DNA from: UBA1367 sp040268355
GTDB taxonomy: Bacteria; Actinomycetota; Coriobacteriia; Coriobacteriales; Atopobiaceae
Length of the DNA stretch: 16,415 nucleotides
Direction of reading: 5' to 3'
Assembly: GCA_040268355.1 (NCBI GenBank)
Contig: JAWRIT010000067.1
Location: forward strand, 1-16,415
Shown here: positions 7,034 through 14,112 of the stretch, piece by piece
How the letters are laid out: every line of letters begins with the position of its first letter
Position numbering within the stretch: the first letter of the stretch is position 1
Made by a program: the position numbers and the translations under genes
Notes under the pieces: generated by a model
Told to the model about the DNA's origin: nothing
Seen by the model: only the letters and a program-made list of their open reading frames with translations
The model's database searches: none

Positions 7034-7038
7034 GAATT
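7015..7038. promoter_or_regulatory. Perfect palindrome upstream of mIHF, candidate operator
   Basis: AATTCTGT (7015-7022) and ACAGAATT (7031-7038) are exact inverted complements with an eight-base spacer, giving a 24-bp dyad in an AT-richer stretch of an otherwise GC-rich window. The right arm runs through the second TTGACA box. Size and symmetry fit a dimeric regulator's site. No factor can be named from the sequence, and it might act on mIHF or on the end of the pyr transcript. Confidence 0.45.
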
Positions 7039-7041
7039 TGC

Positions 7042-7070
7042 TTGATTATCTGGGCCGATACGGGCAATAT
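7042..7070 (+). promoter_or_regulatory. Weak candidate promoter for the mIHF-gmk-rpoZ-thiI group
   Basis: TTGATT (7042-7047) is followed after 17 bases by CAATAT (7065-7070), a moderate match to a housekeeping promoter placed about 80 bases before the mIHF ATG. The -35 box starts just after the palindrome (7015-7038), so a protein bound there would affect it. The -10 box lies in the loop of the hairpin at 7058-7088, so this reading and a leader attenuator from this promoter are mutually exclusive. Confidence 0.3.
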
Positions 7071-7088
7071 GTGAGTCCGTGTGTTTTT
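7058..7088 (+). terminator. Terminator-like hairpin between pyrF and mIHF
   Basis: ATACGGGC (7058-7065) can pair with GTCCGTGT (7075-7082), with two G-T wobbles and a nine-base loop, followed by G and five T (7084-7088). This resembles an intrinsic terminator about 100 bases after pyrF. It could end the pyr transcript before the mIHF group. The stem is moderate and no other terminator is evident in the gap. Confidence 0.4.
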
Positions 7089-7151
7089 GACCTGCTACGC
7101 CGTAATGGCGAGCTGGTCGAAGGAATTGTACAACCGATGTTTGGAGGAACC

Positions 7152-7460
7152 ATGCCACTACCCCAGCTCACCGACGAGCAGCGCAAGGCTGCCCTCGAGA
7201 AGGCTGCCGCCGCCCGCCACGCGCGTGCCGAGCTGCGTGACAAGATCAAGAAGGGTGACGTCTCCCTTGAGGAAGTCCTGGATTCCGAGGATCCCATTGC
7301 CGCCCGTATGAAGGTTTCGGCGCTCATCGAGTCGCTTCCTGGCTACGGCAAGGCCAAGGCTGCCAAGATCATGAATGAGCTGGGCATCTCGGCAAGCCGT
7401 CGTGTCAAGGGCCTCGGCGCCCGTCAGCGCGAGCAGCTCCTCGAAGCCCTCTCCAAGTAG
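7152..7460 (+). CDS. mihF: Integration host factor, actinobacterial type (mIHF)
   Basis: mIHF is a small nucleoid-associated protein specific to Actinomycetota (sIHF in Streptomyces). It binds and bends DNA with little sequence preference and affects transcription and chromosome compaction. The 102-residue product opens with a helix rich in Ala, Lys and Arg (about 8-34). The helix-two turn-helix DNA-binding core contains LPGYGKAKAAKIMNELGI (62-79), and a basic SRRVKGLGARQREQLL segment follows (82-97). ATG 7152 follows GGAGGA (7143-7148); the upstream in-frame extension to 7038 crosses the palindrome and hairpin region and is unlikely to be coding. gmk starts on the last base of its stop codon. 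The mIHF-gmk-rpoZ order is conserved in mycobacteria, which supports the call. Confidence 0.95.
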   Translation: MPLPQLTDEQRKAALEKAAAARHARAELRDKIKKGDVSLEEVLDSEDPIAARMKVSALIESLPGYGKAKAAKIMNELGISASRRVKGLGARQREQLLEALSK

Positions 7461-8059
7461 TGAGGCGCACCGCACGACTCTTCGTGCTATCCGGACCGTC
7501 AGGTGCCGGCAAGGGGACGATTCTTAGTCTAGTCAGACGAGAGCGTCCCGAGCTGGGCCTGACGGTCTCAGCAACTACACGAGGCCCCCGGGAGGGAGAG
7601 GTCCCTGACGTCTCCTACCACTATCTGACGGAGGAGCGCTTCCAGCAGCTGGTGGACGAGGGTGCCTTTCTCGAATGGGCCAACGTCCACGGGCATCGCT
7701 ACGGAACCCTCTGGGACGAGGTCGGTGACCGCCTTTCCGCTGGCCATTCGGTGGTGTTGGAGATCGACGTGCAGGGTGCCTTTGCCGTACGAGAGCGCCG
7801 CCCCGACGCCGTGCTCGTCTTTGTCGAGCCGCCCTCGATGGAGGAGCTGGAGCGCAGGCTGCGCAGGCGTGGCACCGAGGACGAGGACTCGATTCGGCTT
7901 CGGCTCGCCAACGCGCACCAGGAGATGGAGCTGGCTGCCCGCTACGACGAACGCATCGTGAACGACGATCTTGACGACGCGGTCAAGCGCATGCTCGCGC
8001 TGATCGACCGCTACGAGATGGATGGAGGGACTGACTGCCATGGCGATCACCAAGCCTGA
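7460..8059 (+). CDS. gmk: Guanylate kinase
   Basis: It phosphorylates GMP to GDP with ATP in the cytosol. The 199-residue protein has the normal length. Walker A is SGPSGAGKGT (11-20). The GMP-binding region shows ATTRGPREGE (38-47) and DVSYHYL (50-56), then YGT at 81-83, IDVQGA (102-107) with the catalytic aspartate region, and the lid arginines in RRLRRRGTEDE (132-142). The start is GTG 7460, overlapping the mIHF stop by one base, with no strong binding site of its own, so it is likely translated by coupling. Its 3' end overlaps the rpoZ start by 20 bases. The last residues (GGTDCHGDHQA) run past the conserved domain and are set by that overlap. Confidence 0.96.
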   Translation: MRRTARLFVLSGPSGAGKGTILSLVRRERPELGLTVSATTRGPREGEVPDVSYHYLTEERFQQLVDEGAFLEWANVHGHRYGTLWDEVGDRLSAGHSVVLEIDVQGAFAVRERRPDAVLVFVEPPSMEELERRLRRRGTEDEDSIRLRLANAHQEMELAARYDERIVNDDLDDAVKRMLALIDRYEMDGGTDCHGDHQA

Positions 8060-8333
8060 GATTGACATCCTGCTCGAGAAGACGGAGCACAACCCGTTTT
8101 TGCTCTGCTCCATCGCCTCGAAGCGCGCCTGCGACATCAACAACATGGTGCGCGGCCAGCATCTTCGCGTCACGGCGATCCAGGAGTTCGACGACATCAC
8201 GCCGGTCGTCTCCGGGGAGGATCCCGTCTCGATTGCGATGGAGGAGATCGAGTCCGGTGTGCTCGGCTTTGTCCAGGGGGACTTCGACGAGGACATCACC
8301 GGCTCCAACAAGCAAGTGCAGCAGAATCTCTAA
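8040..8333 (+). CDS. rpoZ: RNA polymerase omega subunit
   Basis: Omega helps fold and hold the beta-prime subunit of RNA polymerase and in some bacteria takes part in ppGpp response. The 97-residue product has the conserved core around NPFLLCSIASKRACDIN (about 18-34), corresponding to the omega N...L...AAKRARQ element, and a downstream IAMEEIESG segment. The C-terminal tail is acidic then polar. ATG 8040 has GGAGGG (8026-8031) eight bases upstream; an in-frame ATG at 8022 would remove this site from its leader and is less likely. It overlaps gmk by 20 bases in another frame, matching the conserved gmk-rpoZ order, which is the main support for such a short and divergent protein. Confidence 0.9.
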   Translation: MAITKPEIDILLEKTEHNPFLLCSIASKRACDINNMVRGQHLRVTAIQEFDDITPVVSGEDPVSIAMEEIESGVLGFVQGDFDEDITGSNKQVQQNL

Positions 8334-8336
8334 CCC

Positions 8337-9578
8337 ATGACGGCACGCGTCTGTCTCGTCCACTACCACGAGATCGGCCTCAAGGGCAAGAACCGCTCGA
8401 CCTTCGAGAACCAGCTGGTGAGCAACCTGCGCCAGGCGCTGCGCGACGAACCGGTGGAGTCGGTGCGGCGCGTCTCGGGCTATATCCTCGTCAGCTTCGC
8501 GGACGGCCAGGCCACCCGCGCCCAAGCGGCGCTCATCGCGCAGGTACCTGGTGTCGCGCGCGTCTCGCTCGCGTACCTGTGCGGTCTGGACGAGCAACAA
8601 TACTGTGCCGCCGCCGTACGAGCCTTGGGCGAGGCGGGTCCGTTCGACACCTTCAAGGTGCACGCCCGTCGCTCGGCCACCACCTACGAGCTCCATACGC
8701 TTGACATCCACCGGCTGGTCGGCTCGGTCCTCTGCGACGCCTTCCCGGACAAGCGCGTGCGGATGCATGGGCCTGACGTCACGGTGTTCGTCCTGGTCGT
8801 GCAAGGTAGCGTCTACGTCTACGCGAGCTCGCAGGTGGGCGTCGGCGGGCTGCCCGTCGGCACGGCGGGCAAGGTGGTGTCGCTGCTCTCGAGCGGCTTC
8901 GACTCTCCCGTGGCCACCTGGATGGTGGGGCGTCGGGGCGCCGTCTGCGTGCCGGTCCATTTCTCCGGCAGGCCCATGACCTCGGACGCGAGCGAGTGGC
9001 TCTGTCAGGACATCGTCTCCGCGCTCGCGCCGGCGGGCATCATCGGCCGGCTGTATGTCGTGCCCTTCGGCGAGTGCCAGCGCGAGATCTCGCTCGCGGT
9101 CCCGCAGAGCCTGCGCATCATCATGTACCGGCGCGTCATGCTGGCGGTGGCCGAGCGCATCGCGCGACTCGAGGGCGCCAAGGCCCTGGTCACCGGCGAG
9201 TCCCTCGGGCAGGTCGCGTCCCAGACCCTCGATAACATCGCGGCGGTCAACGAGGTTGCCACGCTGCCGGTGCTGCGTCCGCTTATCGGCTCCGACAAGA
9301 CCGAGATCATACGGCGCGCCGAGCAGATCGGCACGCACGAGATCAGCTCGCAGGCGGCCGAGGACTGCTGCACGCTCTTCATGCCCCGCCGCCCGGAGAC
9401 CCATGCCAAGCTGGACGAGGTCCATGCGGCCTGGGACGCGTTCGACCACGACGCGATGATCGAGCACTTGGTGGCGACCGTGGAGTACGTCGATGGCGAG
9501 CACTGCGTGGCCTATCGGCCTCCCAAGGCCCTGCGCTCCCGCCACGACCAGCTCGCGCCCGCCGCTTGGCGCTCGTAA
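8337..9578 (+). CDS. thiI: tRNA 4-thiouridine synthase ThiI (short form, no rhodanese domain)
   Basis: ThiI adenylates U8 of tRNA and installs sulfur received from a cysteine desulfurase; in many bacteria it also serves thiamine thiazole synthesis. The 413 residues span the N-terminal ferredoxin-like domain with YHEIGLKGKNR (10-20), the THUMP domain (about 60-165), and the PP-loop ATPase domain. That domain contains LLSSGFDSPVA (183-193), RRVMLAVAERIA (265-276), LVTGESLGQVASQTL (284-298) and the cysteine pair in EDCCTLFMP (342-350). The PP-loop has Ser186 where SGGxDS normally has its first Gly. There is no C-terminal rhodanese domain, as in Bacillus. The gene starts three bases after rpoZ without a clear Shine-Dalgarno sequence, suggesting coupling. 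Confidence 0.94.
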   Translation: MTARVCLVHYHEIGLKGKNRSTFENQLVSNLRQALRDEPVESVRRVSGYILVSFADGQATRAQAALIAQVPGVARVSLAYLCGLDEQQYCAAAVRALGEAGPFDTFKVHARRSATTYELHTLDIHRLVGSVLCDAFPDKRVRMHGPDVTVFVLVVQGSVYVYASSQVGVGGLPVGTAGKVVSLLSSGFDSPVATWMVGRRGAVCVPVHFSGRPMTSDASEWLCQDIVSALAPAGIIGRLYVVPFGECQREISLAVPQSLRIIMYRRVMLAVAERIARLEGAKALVTGESLGQVASQTLDNIAAVNEVATLPVLRPLIGSDKTEIIRRAEQIGTHEISSQAAEDCCTLFMPRRPETHAKLDEVHAAWDAFDHDAMIEHLVATVEYVDGEHCVAYRPPKALRSRHDQLAPAAWRS

Positions 9579-9649
9579 CGCCGCTGGCGTCACCACATCT
9601 CTCCTGCATCTTGCGAGCGTCCTGCACGTGTCGTGCGAGGGCGCGTGGA

Positions 9650-9707
9650 GTCTCAAGGCCCCTCTGCCTGCCTTGAGGACCCGCCTCCCTCACCCTTGAG
9701 GTGGAGG
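9650..9707 (+). promoter_or_regulatory. Switch-like leader before comEA
   Basis: CTCAAGG (9652-9658) can pair with either of two copies of CCTTGAG, at 9671-9677 or at 9694-9700. The first gives a 7-bp hairpin, extendable past a bulged G. The second copy lies in the loop and stem of another hairpin in which CACC (9691-9694) pairs with GGTG (9700-9703) and CCTC (9684-9687) with GAGG (9704-9707), hiding the comEA GGAGG (9703-9707). Competing folds could therefore open or close the ribosome binding site. This is a fold read by eye. Confidence 0.4.
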
Positions 9708-9716
9708 TGATGCGCC

Positions 9717-10481
9717 ATGGCGCAGAAACGATGGGGGTCTCGTAGGCAGCGCGCCCTGCGTCGCGTGGGCGTCGTGGGGACGCGCGGGGCGCTGGCGGCG
9801 CTTCTTGCGCTGAGCTGTGTCGGCGCGGGCGTCGGCTTCGTGAGCCAGACCTGGTCTCGCCCCACGCCCGTCGCACGGGCGGACCAGGCAGACGTCACGG
9901 CGGAGGCGCCCACATCCGAGCAAGAGGTTCCTGCGGATGGGGCGGACGCCCAGCAGGCGGGCAGTGAGGGCCAGGGCAACTCGGACGCGACGGCGGCCAC
10001 ATCGGCGCAGCGGAGCGACGTGCGTTTCGTCGTGCACGTCGACGGGGCGGTGGGGTCGCCAGGCGTCGTGGAGCTGGAGGGCGCCGACGTTCGGGTGCGT
10101 GATGCCGTCGATGCCGCCGGAGGGCTTACGAGCGACGCGGACACGACGGGCATCAACCTTGCCGAGCCCCTGGTGGACGGAGCGAAGATCCATGTGCCCG
10201 TCACGGGGGAGACGGAGATCATGCCGGCAGGACAGGTGGCGGCAGGGCCGGTCTCGGCAGGTTCCGCCACGACCGAAGGTGCTGGTGGTGGTCTCGTCAA
10301 CCTGAACACGGCCTCTGCCGAGGAACTGAAGACGCTTCCTGGCATCGGCGAGGCCACGGCGGCGGCCATCATCGAAGAACGTGAGCGCGGGGGACCCTTC
10401 ACCTCGGTCGAGGACGTCATGCGCGTCTCGGGCGTCGGGGAGAAGAAGTACGAGCGGTTGCGGGAGCTCGTCTGTGTCTGA
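9717..10481 (+). CDS. comEA: ComEA-like competence DNA receptor (SLBB + helix-hairpin-helix)
   Basis: ComEA is a membrane-anchored protein that binds incoming double-stranded DNA during natural transformation and delivers it to the ComEC channel. The 254 residues comprise a basic N-terminus, one hydrophobic anchor (about 24-45), and a flexible Ala/Glu/Gln/Asp-rich linker (about 50-100). An SLBB domain (about 103-162, VHVDGAVGSPGVVEL and later GAKIHVPV) follows. The C-terminal double helix-hairpin-helix domain (about 192-254) shows VNLNTASAEELKTLPGIG (194-211) and FTSVEDVMRVSGVG (228-241). ATG 9717 follows GGAGG (9703-9707). The stop overlaps the comEC start by eight bases. Its presence with comEC suggests real DNA uptake capacity, though pseudopilus genes are not in the window. 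Confidence 0.93.
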   Translation: MAQKRWGSRRQRALRRVGVVGTRGALAALLALSCVGAGVGFVSQTWSRPTPVARADQADVTAEAPTSEQEVPADGADAQQAGSEGQGNSDATAATSAQRSDVRFVVHVDGAVGSPGVVELEGADVRVRDAVDAAGGLTSDADTTGINLAEPLVDGAKIHVPVTGETEIMPAGQVAAGPVSAGSATTEGAGGGLVNLNTASAEELKTLPGIGEATAAAIIEERERGGPFTSVEDVMRVSGVGEKKYERLRELVCV

Positions 10482-12867
10482 GGATCGGGACGCCCCGCCT
10501 GTCCGCCCCATGCTCCCCGTCTCCTTGTGGGTGCTGCTGATGGTCGTCGGAGCCGAGATGATGGTGATCACGAGGGGCGCCGGGCAGGATGCCGCCCGCC
10601 TGCGGACGCTTGCCTGCGGGTGCGGGGCGGGCTTGCTTGTCATCTGCGTCGGATGGATCGTGTGGACCTGGGTCGCTGGTCGCACGGGGGCGCGGCGCAG
10701 CCATGTCGGCGACGTCGCCGTGGTGCTTCTGGCCTTGCTCGTGGCCGCGGTCTTCGTCTCGTCGCTGGCCTGCGCGCGCATGCTTGCCTGTCGCGACGCG
10801 CTTGCCGCGGGATCGATCTCGACCTGGCGCTTTGAGGTCGTCTCAGACCCAATCGATGGCGCGACCGGCTACCGCTGCCAGGCCACGGCACACGCGCCCG
10901 GCCTGCGCGCGATGGTCTGGCTTCACTCCGACGAGCGGCTCGAACGTGGACGGCGCCTCGTGTGCGTCGGGCGGTTCACGCCGCCATCCGCTGACGACTT
11001 CGGACGGTCGATGTTGCGGCAGGGGATCGTGGGCACGGTTCGCCTCGTGCGCGTCATGTCGTCAGAGGACCCGAAGGGGCCTGTGGGAGCCCTGCGTGCC
11101 CTCAGGGCGTCCGTGTTGGGTCGGATCGATCCTCGGTCGCGGCAGTCGCGTGCCGTCATCGCCGGGGTGGTGTGCGGGAGCCGGGAGGCCCTGCGCGCCT
11201 GGGGACTCGACGACGTCTTTGCCGCTTGCGGGCTCGCGCACCTGATCGCCATCTCGGGTGCGCACATCGCCGTGGTGAGCGCGCTGGTGGGCGGCGTGCT
11301 CGAGCGGACGGGCGTCGGGGTGCGCTCTCGGGGCATCGTGCTGGCGCTCGTGTCGGGGTCCTTCGTCGCGTTCTGCGGCGCCCCGCCCTCGGCCATCCGT
11401 GCCTACCTGATGAGCCTCGCCTCCTTTGGGGCGCAGTGCGCGGGCAGACGTTCCCACGCCCTCTCCGGGGCCTGTCTCGCGGGGATCTGCATGGCGCTGG
11501 TCGATCCGACCGTGAGCGGACAGCTTGGCTTTCTCCTCTCGGTCGTCTCGGTGGTGGCGCTCTGCGTCTTCGAGCCCTATGCCTCCTATCTCCTGACGTG
11601 CCTCGTCCGCCTGCGAACGTTCCGGCGCACCCCCTACGAGGTCCGACGCGTGCTTGTCGCTTTTGCGCGCGCCCTTCGTGGGGCCATCTCCGCCACGTTC
11701 GTCTGCCAGTGCGCGACCCTCCCGCTCGCCGCCGCAAGCTTTGGGACAATCTCTCTGGTCGCGCCCCTTGCCGGCGTCCTCGTTGGCCCGCTCGTCATGG
11801 CCTCGCTCGTCCTTGGCCTCGCGGCGGTGTGCGCCTCTCCGGTCCCGATGGCGTGCGAGTTGTTGCTCGCCTGCGCCGACCTGCCGATCGACCTTGGCAT
11901 CGCGGTGGCGCGCCGCCTGTCGTCCCTCCCGTTCTCGTCGGTTCCCACAGAGCCGCTCGGGCCGCTCGTGTGGGTCGTGCCACCTCTTGTCCTCGCGCTC
12001 GGCTACCTGCTCTGGCCGCGCGTCTCCTCGGCCTGCCTGAGGTGGGCGCTTGTCGCCGTGACGGCACCGATCGTCGCGACCCTGCTCGTGTGGCGTCTTT
12101 TGGCGCCAGCCCGGATCGTGGTGCTCGACGTCGGGCAGGGGGACGCCATCCTCGTCCAGGACGGCGGCGCCGCCATCCTGGTGGACGCCGGCCCCGACGA
12201 GGCGGTCGTGGCCGCCCTGATGCGGCAGCACGTGCTGCACCTTGACGCGCTGGTCGTCACGCATCTGCATGACGACCATGTCGGGGGCGTCGCGTCGCTG
12301 GTGGGGTCCATTCCCTGCGAGCAGGTGGTCGTGGCGCGCGGGGTCGCTCGGGCCATGCCGGACGGGCTCGCTCGTGTGGTGCGCGACCTCTGCGGCCGTC
12401 CTCTCGCAGAGGTCGGCTATGGGGACGAGCTGGACGTCGGACGATTCTCGCTCAAGGTCGTCTGGCCGCACGCGGAGGTGGATGGTGCCGACAACGAGGA
12501 CTCGCTCGAGCTGCTCGCCTCCTTCTCGGGAGGGGAGGGCTCCTTGGAGGCGCTTTTGACCGGTGACGCGGAGCAACGCGAGACCGAGCGGTGCGTCGCC
12601 TCGGGCGATGTCGGGGACATCGACCTGCTCAAGGTCGGCCACCATGGCTCGGAGGTCTCGCTGGACGCCCGTTCGGCCGAGGCGCTGCACGCCGAGCTCG
12701 CCGTGGCGAGCGCCGCCGAGGACAACCCCTACGGCCATCCCCATGCGACCTGCGTGAGGTTGCTCGAGGACGCGGGCACCGCCTTCCTGTGCACCAGAGA
12801 CGTCGGGGATGTCGACGTTCGGCCCAGCGCCGCGGGACCACTCCTCGTTCGGTGCACGGCGGCGTGA
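10474..12867 (+). CDS. comEC: ComEC/Rec2 DNA uptake channel
   Basis: ComEC forms the inner-membrane channel that takes up single-stranded DNA; its metallo-beta-lactamase-like domain is thought to degrade the other strand. The 797 residues show N-terminal membrane segments (about 13-110), an extracytoplasmic OB-fold region (about 120-190), and the competence domain with the hallmark HLIAISGAHIAVV (256-268) and many membrane helices up to about 540. The C-terminal MBL domain has VLDVGQGDAILV (550-561), THLHDDHVGG (596-605), LLTGDAEQ (694-701) and KVGHHGSE (720-727), so the metal ligands appear intact and full length is kept. GTG 10474 has GGGAG (10462-10466) seven bases upstream and overlaps comEA by eight bases; ATG 10510 is the alternative but lacks a binding site. 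Confidence 0.94.
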   Translation: MSEDRDAPPVRPMLPVSLWVLLMVVGAEMMVITRGAGQDAARLRTLACGCGAGLLVICVGWIVWTWVAGRTGARRSHVGDVAVVLLALLVAAVFVSSLACARMLACRDALAAGSISTWRFEVVSDPIDGATGYRCQATAHAPGLRAMVWLHSDERLERGRRLVCVGRFTPPSADDFGRSMLRQGIVGTVRLVRVMSSEDPKGPVGALRALRASVLGRIDPRSRQSRAVIAGVVCGSREALRAWGLDDVFAACGLAHLIAISGAHIAVVSALVGGVLERTGVGVRSRGIVLALVSGSFVAFCGAPPSAIRAYLMSLASFGAQCAGRRSHALSGACLAGICMALVDPTVSGQLGFLLSVVSVVALCVFEPYASYLLTCLVRLRTFRRTPYEVRRVLVAFARALRGAISATFVCQCATLPLAAASFGTISLVAPLAGVLVGPLVMASLVLGLAAVCASPVPMACELLLACADLPIDLGIAVARRLSSLPFSSVPTEPLGPLVWVVPPLVLALGYLLWPRVSSACLRWALVAVTAPIVATLLVWRLLAPARIVVLDVGQGDAILVQDGGAAILVDAGPDEAVVAALMRQHVLHLDALVVTHLHDDHVGGVASLVGSIPCEQVVVARGVARAMPDGLARVVRDLCGRPLAEVGYGDELDVGRFSLKVVWPHAEVDGADNEDSLELLASFSGGEGSLEALLTGDAEQRETERCVASGDVGDIDLLKVGHHGSEVSLDARSAEALHAELAVASAAEDNPYGHPHATCVRLLEDAGTAFLCTRDVGDVDVRPSAAGPLLVRCTAA

Positions 12868-12880
12868 GGCGCGCCGCCTC
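12866..12880 (+). terminator. Short GC hairpin after comEC
   Basis: GAGGCG (12866-12871) pairs with CGCCTC (12875-12880) around a three-base loop, overlapping the comEC stop. No T-run follows, so it is at best a pause or Rho-assisted site. The 95-base gap to holA also holds a -10-like CATAGT (12899-12904), but no convincing -35 box accompanies it. Confidence 0.2.
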
Positions 12881-12962
12881 CTGCCCCGGCCGCTGTGGCA
12901 TAGTGATGTCATCGCACGGCGGCCATGCGCAGACGCCGCGCGTCGGGTCGAGAGGAGCACAG

Positions 12963-13973
12963 ATGTCGCAGGAACTGCTCAGCGCCTATCTTGTCGTGGG
13001 CGCAGACGAGCTCAAGGCGAAAGAGGTGGTCGCACGGCTGCGCCGACGCCTCGAGGCAGGCCTTGAGGTGTTCAACCTCGACGAGTACGCCTCGGCCGCC
13101 GACAGGGAGCCGGGAGAGCTGCTGGCGTCGCTCAACACGCTGCCGGTCGGGTCGGGATTTCGACTCGTCATCATCCATGAGGCGGAGAAGCTGCCCAAGG
13201 CGACCTCGGAGGCCATCGTCTCCTACCTTGCCGATCCCAACCCTGGATGCGTGCTCTGTCTGGTGGCGGAGCGCCTTGCCAAGACGACGAGGCTCCACAA
13301 GGCGGTGGCGAAGGTCGGCGCCAGGGCGGTCATCGACTGCACGCCCGCCAAACGCTGGGACCTGCCCAAGCGCGTCATGCGCATGGCCCAGGTCAGGGGC
13401 ATGCGCATGGACGAGGACGCCGCCGGCGAGCTCATCGCGCGCGTGGGGGAGTCGACGACGCTGCTCGACCGGCACACCTCCACGCTCAGCGAGCTGTGCC
13501 GCACGACCGGCGGCATCACGCGGGAGGACGTCGCCCGCTACGTCACGCGGACGGCCGAGGTCAAGCCCTGGGACTTCCTGGATGCCGTGTGCCAGCGCGA
13601 CGCGGCCCAGGCACTCGAGCTCTACCAGCTGATGCAGGGCACCTCGGAGGTCGCGCTGGTCGCCATGCTCGTCGGACGCCTGCGCGAGCTCGTCTGCGCC
13701 GCATCGCTTTCCAAGCGCGGGCAGTCCGCGGAGCTCGCCCGGACGCTCGGCAAGCAGCAGTGGCAGGTCAAGAACCACCTGACGTGGGCCGGACGCTTCT
13801 CGGAGCCGCAGCTGTCCGGTGCCCTCGCCGCCTGCGCCGCCTGCGACCGTGCCCTCAAGAGCGGGGCGGACCCACGCACGGAGCTGGTGACGCTCGTGCT
13901 GGGCATCTGTGGCGAGAGCAGCCCTGGTACGGGCCTTAGGGAGGGCGCCATGAGCGCGGCGACAGGTGCCTGA
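12963..13973 (+). CDS. holA: DNA polymerase III delta subunit
   Basis: Delta is the clamp-loader subunit that opens the beta sliding clamp so that it can be loaded on DNA. The 336 residues match the family length (about 340). The N-terminus has the delta-like opening AYLVVGADELKAKEVVARL (8-26), followed by GFRLVIIHEAEKLPK (64-78) where related AAA+ proteins have the Walker B strand. The C-terminal collar region (about 205-320) includes PWDFLDAVCQRD and QWQVKNHLTWAGRFSEPQL. As usual for delta, no Walker A ATP-binding motif is seen. ATG 12963 follows AGAGGAG (12951-12957). The reading frame extends upstream into comEC but without a supported start. comEC-holA adjacency is common in Gram-positive bacteria and supports the call. 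Confidence 0.9.
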   Translation: MSQELLSAYLVVGADELKAKEVVARLRRRLEAGLEVFNLDEYASAADREPGELLASLNTLPVGSGFRLVIIHEAEKLPKATSEAIVSYLADPNPGCVLCLVAERLAKTTRLHKAVAKVGARAVIDCTPAKRWDLPKRVMRMAQVRGMRMDEDAAGELIARVGESTTLLDRHTSTLSELCRTTGGITREDVARYVTRTAEVKPWDFLDAVCQRDAAQALELYQLMQGTSEVALVAMLVGRLRELVCAASLSKRGQSAELARTLGKQQWQVKNHLTWAGRFSEPQLSGALAACAACDRALKSGADPRTELVTLVLGICGESSPGTGLREGAMSAATGA

Positions 13974-14042
13974 AGGCAACCATAGAGACTTCATAAAGGC
14001 GTGACCGGTCGGGCAGAAGCGCCACAGATGCCACCCATGAGT

Positions 14043-14050
14043 GCTAAGTT
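14043..14050 (+). promoter_or_regulatory. Weak extended -10-like site before kup
   Basis: TG (14042-14043) with TAAGTT (14045-14050) reads as an extended -10 (TGnTAnnnT-like), about 60 bases before the preferred kup start. No good -35 box lies 16-18 bases upstream. If real, it would exclude the upstream in-frame GTG at 14041 as a start. The rest of 13974-14112 shows no clear gene, terminator or riboswitch. Confidence 0.2.
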
Positions 14051-14112
14051 ACCAAAGTCTGTGCTCCTGGCGCATGCGCACCTCGGGGCAAGCATACGTC
14101 GATTGGAACGTT

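Noticed and set aside
7038..7151. N-terminal extension of mIHF
   Set aside because: The extension crosses the palindrome and hairpin region, and the family starts at the MPLPQL-type N-terminus preceded by GGAGGA.
7983..9656. Antisense open frame (557 codons) opposite thiI
   Set aside because: Same shadow pattern; ThiI motifs are on the + strand.
11062..12960. Antisense open frame (632 codons) opposite comEC
   Set aside because: Low-complexity Arg/Gly/His/Glu-rich translation without motifs; the + strand gene is fully supported by ComEC motifs.
13974..14112. Possible c-di-AMP (ydaO-type) riboswitch before kup
   Set aside because: The gap is only 139 bases and I could not find the conserved core or helices of that class.
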